Assembly: GCA_946479615.1 (NCBI GenBank)
Contig: CAMLGR010000023.1
Location: forward strand, 1-39,687
Direction of reading: 5' to 3'
DNA: 39,687 nucleotides
From: an uncultured Bacteroidota bacterium
GTDB lineage: Bacteria; Bacteroidota; Bacteroidia; Chitinophagales; Chitinophagaceae
The notes under the pieces are model-generated. The model was not told the origin of the DNA. It did not search any database and saw nothing but the letters and a program-made list of their open reading frames with translations. Both the position numbers and the translations under genes were made by a program. Below are positions 32,339-39,687 of the stretch, in pieces; the stretch's first letter is position 1; each line of letters begins with the position of its first letter.

Positions 32339-32834
32339 GGGAAGATCAAAATTAAAGACCAGGACCCTGGCAAAACCTTACTGATCAGCTCACGATCAGG
32401 TTTCCGGCGGTATTCCCGGCAAGCCGCAGCAGTTGTATAAATGCCGCTTTGCCGCTTCCAATCCTCAGCAGGACAGGCAATGACCTGATTTTAATGCTGA
32501 CTTTTTCCGGGTGCGTTACCAATGCTAACTGCTTGTATTGCAGGCTGGACAAGCTTTCCGGCAGAATGGTTGCCAGTCTGTAAGACGTTAAACCTATTGC
32601 ATATTTAAAAAACGGGTATTATGTTTATGTAAATTTACGTGATGCTCCCGATGGATTTTACGAAGTAAACCGGGCATTACGTTTTAAAATTCGTACAATG
32701 AAAAACTATTCAGCCTTCGCAGGGGTATCCTCCTGCATCAATCAATCCCTTATAATATATTATTGACGCTGTATTATAATACAATGAAAGGCTTTTGCGT
32801 TTCATTCCTGCGAATCCTATGTTAATTGACCAGT
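32339..32834. other. 496-bp spacer with possible gene relic
   Basis: The left half contains a minus-strand open frame (32385-32618). The right part is AT-rich: GCAGGGGTATCCTCCTGC (32719-32736) is a weak hairpin, and GTATTATAATAC is a 12-bp palindrome near the histidine-kinase start. No RNA gene is recognised and no convincing promoter was found. Confidence 0.5.
32385..32618 (-). pseudogene. Unrecognised open frame lacking ATG, possible gene remnant
   Basis: A 77-codon minus-strand frame is open between TAA (32621-32619) and TGA (32387-32385). The translation looks protein-like, with KYAIGLTSYRLATILPES, THPEKVSIKIRSLPVLLRI and FIQLLRLAGNTAGNLIVS. There is no ATG. A TTG at 32552 could start 55 residues. 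No family is recognised and no promoter precedes it. It may be the remains of a decayed gene, or chance. Confidence 0.3.
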
Positions 32835-35012
32835 ATGACCAGCAAGACAAGTAAATTGAAATTCCGTATCACGAGGTTAGGCCTGCCTATCTTCATACTT
32901 GCATTGGCTACTATCATCTTTCTCAAACTTATCGAAAATAAAAGCGTTGATAGTCTTGTCGAGAATAATACGGGTCTGCTGAATGAACTTGAATCACAAA
33001 GTCGCTTTCAGCGGATAGAGAATGATATTGCTACCGTAGAGACTTCGCTCCGGTCGATGATCACATCTCATGACAGTTCAAGAGAACCTGTAATCCGTCA
33101 GCGGATGGATATTGTCGAAGAAGAAATGAAGGAGATTGAATCGGCGCAGTACATGGCCGATGATAATAATTCCGCTTTTCAAAAACTCGCCAACCTTTTT
33201 TCGGAAAAAATTACATTGCAAAAGATTGTCCTCAATACCTATAAAAAAGGGAATGAAGCAGAAGCCGGTAACCTGATCAATTCCACGCGCAACCGCGCGC
33301 TTCGTGATAGTATTACTTTCGCGGCATCCCAACTGATCCATGCACATACACTTACTTCGGCCGAGATCATCGAATCCATTCGCAGGGATGGAGAAGATGT
33401 GCATATGCGCAGTATCGCCCTGACCATCGCCACCTGTATCAGTTGCCTGTTGATCTGCTGGTATCTTTTCCGTAAGAAAAGACAAAGTGAAGCCTCCGAA
33501 AAGAAAGTAAAAGCCGCCGCTTCAGTAAAAGAAAACTTCCTGGCCAATATGAGCCACGAGATACGAACACCTTTGAATGCCATTATAGGGTTCACCAATA
33601 TCCTGCAAAAAACAACACTGGATTCGCAGCAGCAAAAACATATCCAGATCATCCGGTCTTCCGGCGCCAATTTACTTTCCATTGTAAATGATATTCTCGA
33701 TCTCTCCAAGATCGAAGCCGGGATGATGCGTATTGAAGAAGCACCTTTTCGTGTGCATGATGTGATGGGCGCTGTAGAACAAATGCTCGGGCCACGTGCG
33801 GAAGAAAAGAATCTCAAACTGATCGTAAAAGTAGATGCAGAAATACCGGAAACGATATGCGGTGATGCGGTCCGCCTGACACAGATCGTTGTCAACCTCG
33901 TTTCCAACTCCATAAAATTTACAGAAGAAGGCGGTGTCTATGTAAGAGTAACGCCGTTTAAAATAACGCCTGAATCGGTTTGCCTCGAAATTCATGTACG
34001 TGATACCGGTATCGGTATACCACGCGAAAAGCAGAAGTTCATCTTCGAGCGTTTTGAACAGGCTGAAGCCGAAACAACAAGACGGTTTGGCGGAACGGGT
34101 CTTGGTTTATCCATCGTCAAACATCTTGTTGACCTGCAAAATGGTTCCATCACACTGAACAGTGAAGTTGGATATGGTACCAGTTTCCTTGTTGAATTAC
34201 CTTATAAAACCACTAACGAAGTTGCTGCACCGGCAACTTCAACCAAAATCAATCATAATTTATTTCCTATGAACAAGAAATCCAGGATCCTTGTTGCAGA
34301 AGATAATATCATGAACCAGCAACTGATCAAACACCTGTTAAAACACTGGGGTTTTGAATTTGATCTTGTTGGCAATGGCTTGCTGGCCGTAGAAGCATTG
34401 AAGAAACAAGAGTACAACCTGGTACTGATGGATATCCAGATGCCGGAAATGGATGGTCATACTGCTACACGGATGATCAGGGGCGAATTAAAATCGGCTA
34501 TTCCTGTTATCGCCATGACTGCGCATGCTATGGCAGGAGAACGGGAAAAATGTATCAGCAGCGGTATGAATGATTACCTGTCCAAGCCGATCAATGAAGA
34601 AGTATTGTATGGGCTTATTGTAAAATATTCGGGAACGGTTTCCCAAGAGCCTTCGGCTCCTGAATTCAAAGGTCGTGTGATCGATCTGAAATATATTGAA
34701 AGCGTATCGGATGGTGATGAACAATTGAAAGAAGATATGATCCGCCAGTTTGTAAAAACCATTCCCGGTAATATCCTTTCCCTGGAAAAAGCGATCGATG
34801 AAAAGAACTACAAAGTGATCTATAGTATTGCCCATGATATGAAAACCACGGTTCATTTTATGGGACTGACATCCCTTGTGGGCCAGTCATTGCAAAAAAT
34901 AGAAGATATGGCTCAATCCCAGGGTTCTCTTTCCAGTATCCGCCAGATGTTTGAAGATATTAAATCGGTTTGTACCCGCGCCGTGCAGGAAGCGGGAAGA
35001 CTGGTTGCTTAA
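32835..35012 (+). CDS. Hybrid sensor histidine kinase with receiver and HPt domains
   Basis: A 725-residue membrane kinase. Two helices (about 15-31 and 192-212) flank a periplasmic, mostly helical sensor of CHASE3-like character. HisKA has phosphoacceptor His241 (NMSHEIRTPLNAIIGF). HATPase_c shows NLVSNSIKF (N-box), DTGIGIP and GGTGLGLSIV. The receiver domain starts near 483 (RILVAEDN) with Asp533 in LMDIQMPEMDG and KPIN. The C-terminal HPt has His667 in IAHDMK. The full phosphorelay (His-Asp-His) is intact and should pass phosphate to a separate regulator; none is adjacent. Ligand unknown. TTG 32826 was rejected as start. Confidence 0.93.
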   Translation: MTSKTSKLKFRITRLGLPIFILALATIIFLKLIENKSVDSLVENNTGLLNELESQSRFQRIENDIATVETSLRSMITSHDSSREPVIRQRMDIVEEEMKEIESAQYMADDNNSAFQKLANLFSEKITLQKIVLNTYKKGNEAEAGNLINSTRNRALRDSITFAASQLIHAHTLTSAEIIESIRRDGEDVHMRSIALTIATCISCLLICWYLFRKKRQSEASEKKVKAAASVKENFLANMSHEIRTPLNAIIGFTNILQKTTLDSQQQKHIQIIRSSGANLLSIVNDILDLSKIEAGMMRIEEAPFRVHDVMGAVEQMLGPRAEEKNLKLIVKVDAEIPETICGDAVRLTQIVVNLVSNSIKFTEEGGVYVRVTPFKITPESVCLEIHVRDTGIGIPREKQKFIFERFEQAEAETTRRFGGTGLGLSIVKHLVDLQNGSITLNSEVGYGTSFLVELPYKTTNEVAAPATSTKINHNLFPMNKKSRILVAEDNIMNQQLIKHLLKHWGFEFDLVGNGLLAVEALKKQEYNLVLMDIQMPEMDGHTATRMIRGELKSAIPVIAMTAHAMAGEREKCISSGMNDYLSKPINEEVLYGLIVKYSGTVSQEPSAPEFKGRVIDLKYIESVSDGDEQLKEDMIRQFVKTIPGNILSLEKAIDEKNYKVIYSIAHDMKTTVHFMGLTSLVGQSLQKIEDMAQSQGSLSSIRQMFEDIKSVCTRAVQEAGRLVA

Positions 35013-35080
35013 AAAGATCCGGCAGGCCAGGCCAGCGTTAAATGTGAATAATAATCCCCCGGCCTTTGTACCTTCGGGCC

Positions 35081-35713
35081 ATGTATAATCTCCCTTATTA
35101 TAAGGAAAAGGATATGGGTGTCGTTATGGATTTTGTCCGTAATCATCCCTTTGCTTTTTTGACTGGTTGCAGTGAAGAAAATAAGCCGGTCGCTACACAA
35201 ATTCCTGTCTTCATCGATGAAAGGGAAGGAAAGATCTTTCTTTCCGGTCATGTAATGAATAATACGGACCATCACAAAGCATTCCTGCATAATCCAAATG
35301 TATTGGCTGTATTTACCGGCGCACATACTTATGTCAGTGCAAGCTGGTATGATAATAAGCAACAGGGTAGCACCTGGAATTATATGAGCGTTCATGCAAA
35401 AGGTATCCTACGGTTCCAGAATGAGACGGCGTTGCTGAACATCTTAAAAAGAACGACCAGCCATTTTGAGAACAATCCTCATTCCGGTGCGAATTTCGAA
35501 GATCTTCCGGATGAATATGTACAAAAAATGGTAAAGGCGATCAGTGCTTTTGAAATTGAAGTAACGGAGATCGATAATGTATTTAAATTAAGCCAGAACC
35601 GTAATAAAGAAAGTTACTCCAATATCATTGAGAAATTAAAAGAGCAGGGTGCTGATGCCAGAGAGATCAGCGAAATAATGGAACAGCGAAAATCGAAATT
35701 ATTTCCGTCATAA
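35081..35713 (+). CDS. PaiB-like FMN-binding negative regulator family protein
   Basis: From ATG 35081 the protein has 210 residues. It opens MYNLPYYKEKDMGVVMDFVRNHPFAFL, the PaiB signature, and contains HVMNNTDHHKAF, VLAVFTGAHTYVSASWY and STWNYMSVHAKG of the split-barrel FMN-binding fold. Bacillus PaiB was described as a repressor of sporulation and protease genes; here only an FMN-binding fold can be inferred. The in-frame TTG at 35066 lies in a GGCCTTTG sequence and was rejected. GDPD follows after 9 nt, so they are likely co-transcribed. Confidence 0.9.
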   Translation: MYNLPYYKEKDMGVVMDFVRNHPFAFLTGCSEENKPVATQIPVFIDEREGKIFLSGHVMNNTDHHKAFLHNPNVLAVFTGAHTYVSASWYDNKQQGSTWNYMSVHAKGILRFQNETALLNILKRTTSHFENNPHSGANFEDLPDEYVQKMVKAISAFEIEVTEIDNVFKLSQNRNKESYSNIIEKLKEQGADAREISEIMEQRKSKLFPS

Positions 35714-35722
35714 CCAGGTACT

Positions 35723-36661
35723 ATGAAACAACTTCTCTTATCAGCAGGAATGATCGGTCTTTTGCTGGCCTGTAAATCCGGGCAAAAAGCCACTGTTCAA
35801 CCTCCTGTCACTTCTGTCGATACAAATCCAGTTGTAGTTATGCAAACAAACTTTGACAAACAGGGCCATCGTGGTTGCCGCGGCCTGATGCCGGAAAATA
35901 CATGGCCCGCTATGCGCGCAGCACTTGACCTGGGCGTTACTACTTTGGAAATGGATGTAGTGATAACAAAGGATAAAAAGGTTGTATTGTCTCACGATCA
36001 GTGGTTCAGCCGCGATATCACTACCAAACCCGATGGCAGTTATATTGGTGAACGGGAAGAACGCAAACTGAATATTTACTGGATGACCTATGACCAGGTA
36101 AAGACATTTGATGTAGGCATGAAGCCGCATCCGCGGTTTCCACAGCAATATAAAATGAAGGCGGTAAAGCCGTTGCTTTCCGATCTCATCGATAGTGTAA
36201 AGCAATATATGATGACCAGCCGCCGGCCTTTTCCCTATTATAATATCGAAACCAAATCAAACCCGGAGTTCGATGGTGTGTTTCATCCCAAACCCGAAGA
36301 ATTTGTGGATCTGCTGATGGCGGTTATCAAAGAAAAAGACCTGGAAGATCATGTTATTATCCAGTCTTTTGATTTCCGAACTCTCCGGTACCTGCATAAA
36401 ACCAACCCGCATATCATGACGGCAATGCTTATCGAAGCAGATGATAAACGCAGCTTCGATGAACAACTGAAGGCGCTTGGATTTATACCAACTATTTACA
36501 GCCCGGCTTATGAGCTGGTCAATGCAAAACTGATCAGGAATTGCCAGCAGAAAAATATGAGGATCATTCCCTGGACCGTGAATACAAAAGAAGAGATCGG
36601 TAACCTTAAAAAAATGGGTGTCGATGGAATCATTTCGGATTATCCCAACCTGTTTGATTAA
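35723..36661 (+). CDS. Glycerophosphodiester phosphodiesterase lipoprotein
   Basis: The 312-residue protein is a predicted lipoprotein (MKQLLLSAGMIGLLLAC, Cys17). The GDPD barrel shows the catalytic HRG (His49, Arg50), the ENT motif (Glu58), the metal ligands in LEMDVV (Glu76, Asp78) and His91 in LSHDQWF. Further landmarks are NIETKSNPEFD and the C-terminal VDGIISDYPN. It hydrolyses deacylated phospholipid diesters to glycerol-3-phosphate and an alcohol, probably in the periplasm. It lies between the PaiB-like gene and the SDR with short gaps. Confidence 0.93.
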   Translation: MKQLLLSAGMIGLLLACKSGQKATVQPPVTSVDTNPVVVMQTNFDKQGHRGCRGLMPENTWPAMRAALDLGVTTLEMDVVITKDKKVVLSHDQWFSRDITTKPDGSYIGEREERKLNIYWMTYDQVKTFDVGMKPHPRFPQQYKMKAVKPLLSDLIDSVKQYMMTSRRPFPYYNIETKSNPEFDGVFHPKPEEFVDLLMAVIKEKDLEDHVIIQSFDFRTLRYLHKTNPHIMTAMLIEADDKRSFDEQLKALGFIPTIYSPAYELVNAKLIRNCQQKNMRIIPWTVNTKEEIGNLKKMGVDGIISDYPNLFD

Positions 36662-36679
36662 CAGTATACATTTTATAGT

Positions 36680-37465
36680 ATGAATTTATCATTGAAGAAT
36701 AAGAAGGCCCTGATTGGCGGCAGCTCACAGGGGATCGGATTGGCTATTGCTGCCGAACTGGCGCTGGCAGGAGCCGATTGTATTTTAATTGCCCGGAATG
36801 AAGAAGCGCTTCGCGAGGCTGTTAAAGGATTGTCCGTTGCAGAAGGACAGCAGCATCAGTACCTGGTAGCTGATTTCAGTCATCCTTCAGAAGTAAAAAG
36901 AGTAGTGGAGGAGTTTGTAAAAACTACGCCTGTTCATGTTCTTATCAATAATACAGGAGGGCCTAAGCCCGGTTTGATAGCCGAAGAAGACGAACAGAAA
37001 TTCGTTGATGCTTTCCAGCAGCATATTGTTTGCAATCAAATACTGGCGAAAGCCATTTTGCCGGGTATGAAAGCAGCGGGATATGGACGTATTATCAATA
37101 TCATTTCTACTTCTGTGCGTGTTCCGATCAATAACCTGGGTGTATCCAATACCATCCGGGCAGCTGTAGCTTCCTGGGCCAAAACATTATCGAACGAAGT
37201 AGGACAGTTCGGGGTAACGGTCAATAGTATTTTACCGGGCTTTACATCAACACAAAGATTGGAAAGCCTGATCCGGACCAATGCTGACAAACGTGGTATC
37301 AGTACGGATGCACTGGCAAAAGAAATGAAACAGAACATTCCTGTTAAGCGGTTTGGGGAGCCAGCCGAGATCGCTGCGGTTGCTGCTTTCCTGGTTTCAC
37401 CGGCCGCTTCATTTGTCAATGGAGTAAGCATACCCGTCGACGGCGGCAGCACAGGAACCATATAA
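36680..37465 (+). CDS. Atypical short-chain dehydrogenase/reductase
   Basis: This 261-residue protein has the SDR Rossmann fold: LIGGSSQGIGLAIA (11-24, instead of TGxxxGIG), LINNTGGP (88-95), and the C-terminal PVDGG segment. The catalytic YxxxK motif is replaced by SNTIR (156-160), so Ser156 stands for Tyr and Arg160 for Lys. This matches a described subgroup of beta-ketoacyl-ACP-reductase-like SDRs that lack a perfect tetrad. Catalysis by the usual mechanism is doubtful. It follows the GDPD gene by 18 nt and precedes kynU by 44 nt. Confidence 0.9.
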   Translation: MNLSLKNKKALIGGSSQGIGLAIAAELALAGADCILIARNEEALREAVKGLSVAEGQQHQYLVADFSHPSEVKRVVEEFVKTTPVHVLINNTGGPKPGLIAEEDEQKFVDAFQQHIVCNQILAKAILPGMKAAGYGRIINIISTSVRVPINNLGVSNTIRAAVASWAKTLSNEVGQFGVTVNSILPGFTSTQRLESLIRTNADKRGISTDALAKEMKQNIPVKRFGEPAEIAAVAAFLVSPAASFVNGVSIPVDGGSTGTI

Positions 37466-37509
37466 ATCCATTCAACACACATAGGGAATCTTAAATAAGT
37501 TAATGATCT

Positions 37510-38784
37510 ATGCAATTTGAACGCTCTTTAGACTTTGCGCAATCACTTGACAAAGCAGATCCTTTACAGTCATTCCGCAATCAATTTATCATCCCGTCTC
37601 ATCAGGGGAAACAGCAGGTTTATTTTCTCGGTAATTCATTGGGATTACAATCAAAAAAAACAAAGGATGCATTGCATGCCATACTCGATCAATGGGGAAC
37701 GTATGGAGTGGAAGGATTTTTTATGGGTGATGATCCCTGGATGGATTATCATGACCGGTTGGTAAAGCCATTGTCGGTTATTACAGGTGCATTGCCACAG
37801 GAGGTGACGGTGATGAACCAGTTGACCGTTAATCTTCACCTGATGATGGTAAGTTTTTACCAGCCGTCGGGAAAACGTAACAAGATCTTATGCGAAGCAA
37901 AAGCATTTCCCAGTGACCAGTATATGTTTGAAACGCATATCCGTCATTATGGATTCAATCCCGATGAAATTATAATTGAAGTCAGACCCAGGCCTGGTGA
38001 ACATACCATCCGGGCAGAAGATATACTGGAAGCTATTGCCACGCATAAAGATGAACTCGCACTGGTTTTTTTCAGCGGGCTGAATTATTATTCGGGGCAG
38101 GTATTCGATATGAAGGCAATTACAGCGGCTGCTCACCAGGCGGGAGCCAAAGCAGGATTCGATCTCGCACATGCCGCCGGTAATATTGAATTGCAGTTGC
38201 ATGACTGGGATGTTGATTTTGCCTGCTGGTGTACTTACAAATACCTGAACTCCGGTCCTGGTGCAGTAGGCGGTGTGTATATCCATGAACGTTTTCATAA
38301 GGATACCGGTTTGCAACGCTATGCGGGCTGGTGGGGATATGATAAAGCCACACGGTTTAAAATGCAAAAAGGATTCAAGCCGGTGACAACAGCGGAGGGC
38401 TGGCAATTGAGCACACCTTCTTTATTACTCTACGCATCTCATAAAGCCGCATTGGATATTTTTGAACAGGCGGGGTGGGAAAATATCACACGAAAACGTA
38501 AACAGCTGAATCCTTATCTCTGGTGGATGCTGGAAGAAATAGAAGCTGCTGCTATTGATAAATTACAACTCATTACACCGCGTAATGAAAAAGAAAGAGG
38601 CTGCCAGGTATCTATCCTGATGCTGAAAAATGGCCGGCAGGTGTTTGAAAAATTAGCGGCGGAAGGGTTTATTACCGACTGGCGTGAGCCTGACCTGATC
38701 CGGCTGGCGCCGGTGCCTTTGTATAATACTTTTGAAGAAATCTGGCATTTTGCCAATACCTTGCGACAAATTCTGAACAATTAA
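37510..38784 (+). CDS. kynU: Kynureninase
   Basis: KynU is a PLP enzyme that splits kynurenine (or 3-hydroxykynurenine) to anthranilate (or 3-hydroxyanthranilate) and alanine in tryptophan breakdown or de novo NAD synthesis. The 424-residue length is normal. Landmarks are [13 protein letters not shown], the substrate-loop segment [25 protein letters not shown] (Asp218, His221) and the PLP-binding lysine Lys244 in [13 protein letters not shown]. No other kynurenine-pathway genes are adjacent. pyrF starts 2 nt after its stop, so the two share a transcript. Confidence 0.95.
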   Translation: MQFERSLDFAQSLDKADPLQSFRNQFIIPSHQGKQQVYFLGNSLGLQSKKTKDALHAILDQWGTYGVEGFFMGDDPWMDYHDRLVKPLSVITGALPQEVTVMNQLTVNLHLMMVSFYQPSGKRNKILCEAKAFPSDQYMFETHIRHYGFNPDEIIIEVRPRPGEHTIRAEDILEAIATHKDELALVFFSGLNYYSGQVFDMKAITAAAHQAGAKAGFDLAHAAGNIELQLHDWDVDFACWCTYKYLNSGPGAVGGVYIHERFHKDTGLQRYAGWWGYDKATRFKMQKGFKPVTTAEGWQLSTPSLLLYASHKAALDIFEQAGWENITRKRKQLNPYLWWMLEEIEAAAIDKLQLITPRNEKERGCQVSILMLKNGRQVFEKLAAEGFITDWREPDLIRLAPVPLYNTFEEIWHFANTLRQILNN

Positions 38785-38786
38785 TA

Positions 38787-39596
38787 ATGACACGTCAGCA
38801 ACTGGTTGAACAAATCTTTCAAAAACGATCGTACCTCATTGTAGGATTGGATACTGATATTGAAAAAATACCTGCCCATCTTTTAAATGAACCCGATCCG
38901 GTGTTTGCTTTTAATAAAGCGATCATCGATGCGACCAAAGATCATTGTGTGGGTTATAAGATCAACACTGCTTTTTATGAAGCGATGGGTGTAAAAGGAT
39001 GGGAAACGCTGGAAAAAACGGCCCGGTATATCCCTGCCGGTCTTTTTACGATTGCCGATGCGAAAAGAGGCGATATCGGCAACACATCTTCCCAATATGC
39101 TAAAGCATTTTTTGAAGCATTGCCGTTTGATTCCATCACGGTAGCGCCTTATATGGGAGAAGATAGTGTTACTCCTTTCCTGGCGCATAAAGATAAATGG
39201 GCAATTGTATTAGGACTTACTTCCAATAAAGGCGCTGCTGATTTTGAATTGCAAAAAGCAGGAGAGGGATTGTTGTATGAAAAAGTATTGAAGACGGTAT
39301 CATCCTGGGGCACCAGCCATAATATCATGTTTGTTGTGGGGGCTACACAGGCGGATGAGTTTGTCAATATCAGGAAAATAACTCCTCAGCATTTTTACCT
39401 GGTGCCGGGTGTGGGTGCACAAGGCGGCAGTTTAAGGGATATTTCTGAAAAGGCAATGATAAAGGATTGTGGTATACTCGTCAATGCCAGCCGAGCTATT
39501 ATCTATGCTTCCAATAAAGAAGATTTTGCAGAGAAGGCCAGATTGGTAGCCAAAGAATACCAGCAGGAAATGAATAAATACCTTCCCCTCCCATAA
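38787..39596 (+). CDS. pyrF: Orotidine-5'-phosphate decarboxylase (type 2)
   Basis: PyrF converts OMP to UMP, the last step of de novo pyrimidine synthesis. The 269-residue length and the [19 protein letters not shown] motif (91-109, with catalytic Lys93 and Asp96) identify the longer type 2 group. [11 protein letters not shown] near the N-terminus, [14 protein letters not shown] in the middle and [14 protein letters not shown] at the phosphate-binding loop are all present. It is the last gene of the run starting at 35081 and is followed at once by the second CTCTGTG-type element. Confidence 0.96.
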   Translation: MTRQQLVEQIFQKRSYLIVGLDTDIEKIPAHLLNEPDPVFAFNKAIIDATKDHCVGYKINTAFYEAMGVKGWETLEKTARYIPAGLFTIADAKRGDIGNTSSQYAKAFFEALPFDSITVAPYMGEDSVTPFLAHKDKWAIVLGLTSNKGAADFELQKAGEGLLYEKVLKTVSSWGTSHNIMFVVGATQADEFVNIRKITPQHFYLVPGVGAQGGSLRDISEKAMIKDCGILVNASRAIIYASNKEDFAEKARLVAKEYQQEMNKYLPLP

Positions 39597-39600
39597 TACC

Positions 39601-39687
39601 TCTTCCGCGGTCCTCCGTGTCTCCTCTGTGGCCCTCTGCGTATAACTCCAGGAGTAAGGTTTCTGGTTAAAGCATTTGTGAGAATTG
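39601..39687. repeat. CTCTGTG-word inverted-repeat element, cut by the window edge
   Basis: Bases 39605-39672 match 10221-10288 at 60 of 68 positions, covering the left arm and the start of the interior. It begins 4 nt after the pyrF stop, as the first copy follows pntB. The right arm would lie beyond the window. Confidence 0.82.

Noticed and set aside
32584..32766. 60-codon plus-strand frame (KPIAYLKNGYYVYVNLRDAP...) in the spacer before the histidine kinase
   Set aside because: Its only ATG is near the end, it has no promoter or family match, and it overlaps the competing minus-strand frame.
37888..38406. 172-codon minus-strand frame inside kynU
   Set aside because: kynU is intact with its PLP lysine; the antisense frame has no family features or promoter.
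1..39687. Defence island, toxin-antitoxin or mobile-element system
   Set aside because: No transposase, integrase, restriction, toxin or phage-like gene was seen; gene order and composition look like core chromosome.

Overview
The window looks like chromosome from a Bacteroidetes bacterium, most likely Chitinophagaceae. The evidence is the gene content (DUF5916 barrel protein, NamZ/DUF1343, DUF6728, split three-gene transhydrogenase, Bacteroidetes-type Mrp), TAnnTTTG promoter boxes in place of sigma70 -10 boxes, little Shine-Dalgarno signal, and lipoproteins with SC/AC lipoboxes. There are no rRNAs, tRNAs, CRISPR arrays, transposases or phage genes. This is ordinary housekeeping chromosome with unusually structured spacers.

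Layout. 1-895: end of a ligase-associated Lhr-like helicase and the PdeM endonuclease. 1024-4329 (minus): DUF5916 outer-membrane protein and a LexA-like self-cleaving repressor, divergent from surE. 4461-6968: surE, a small membrane protein, lpxB, and a previously hidden convergent DUF6728 gene overlapping the lpxB end. 7161-10215: pntAA-pntAB-pntB transhydrogenase. 10403-12886: rRNA m5C methyltransferase and a LysM protein. 12948-15407 (minus): fmt and a NamZ-type lipoprotein. 15538-21071: FKBP isomerase, pepT, OmpA-like protein, SPFH protein, exbB-exbD. 21093-23765: prmC, divergent ribD, YigZ/IMPACT. 23766-28495: a small orphan ORF with its own promoter and terminator, an aldo/keto reductase, a GAF protein with a decayed histidine-kinase module, and a GH13 branching-type enzyme cut by an in-frame TGA. 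28726-32338: PepSY-like secreted protein, 3-hydroxybutyryl-CoA dehydrogenase, carboxypeptidase-regulatory-like protein, Mrp ATPase. 32835-39596: hybrid histidine kinase, then a same-strand run of PaiB-like, GDPD lipoprotein, atypical SDR, kynureninase and pyrF.

No new multi-gene system was found. The most unusual layer is the set of intergenic inverted repeats. Most gene ends carry long, often perfect palindromes whose arms are built from short repeated words (CCTATGTN, CTCTGTG, ATAAGGAA). Two 120-bp copies share an exact 36-48-36 geometry, a related loop and four compensated arm substitutions. A second family has one full copy and one cut by the window edge. Two palindromes run through the stop codons of both convergent genes. 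One of these marks the true end of the branching enzyme 58 codons beyond its TGA, which strongly suggests a recent nonsense mutation, a sequencing error or readthrough.
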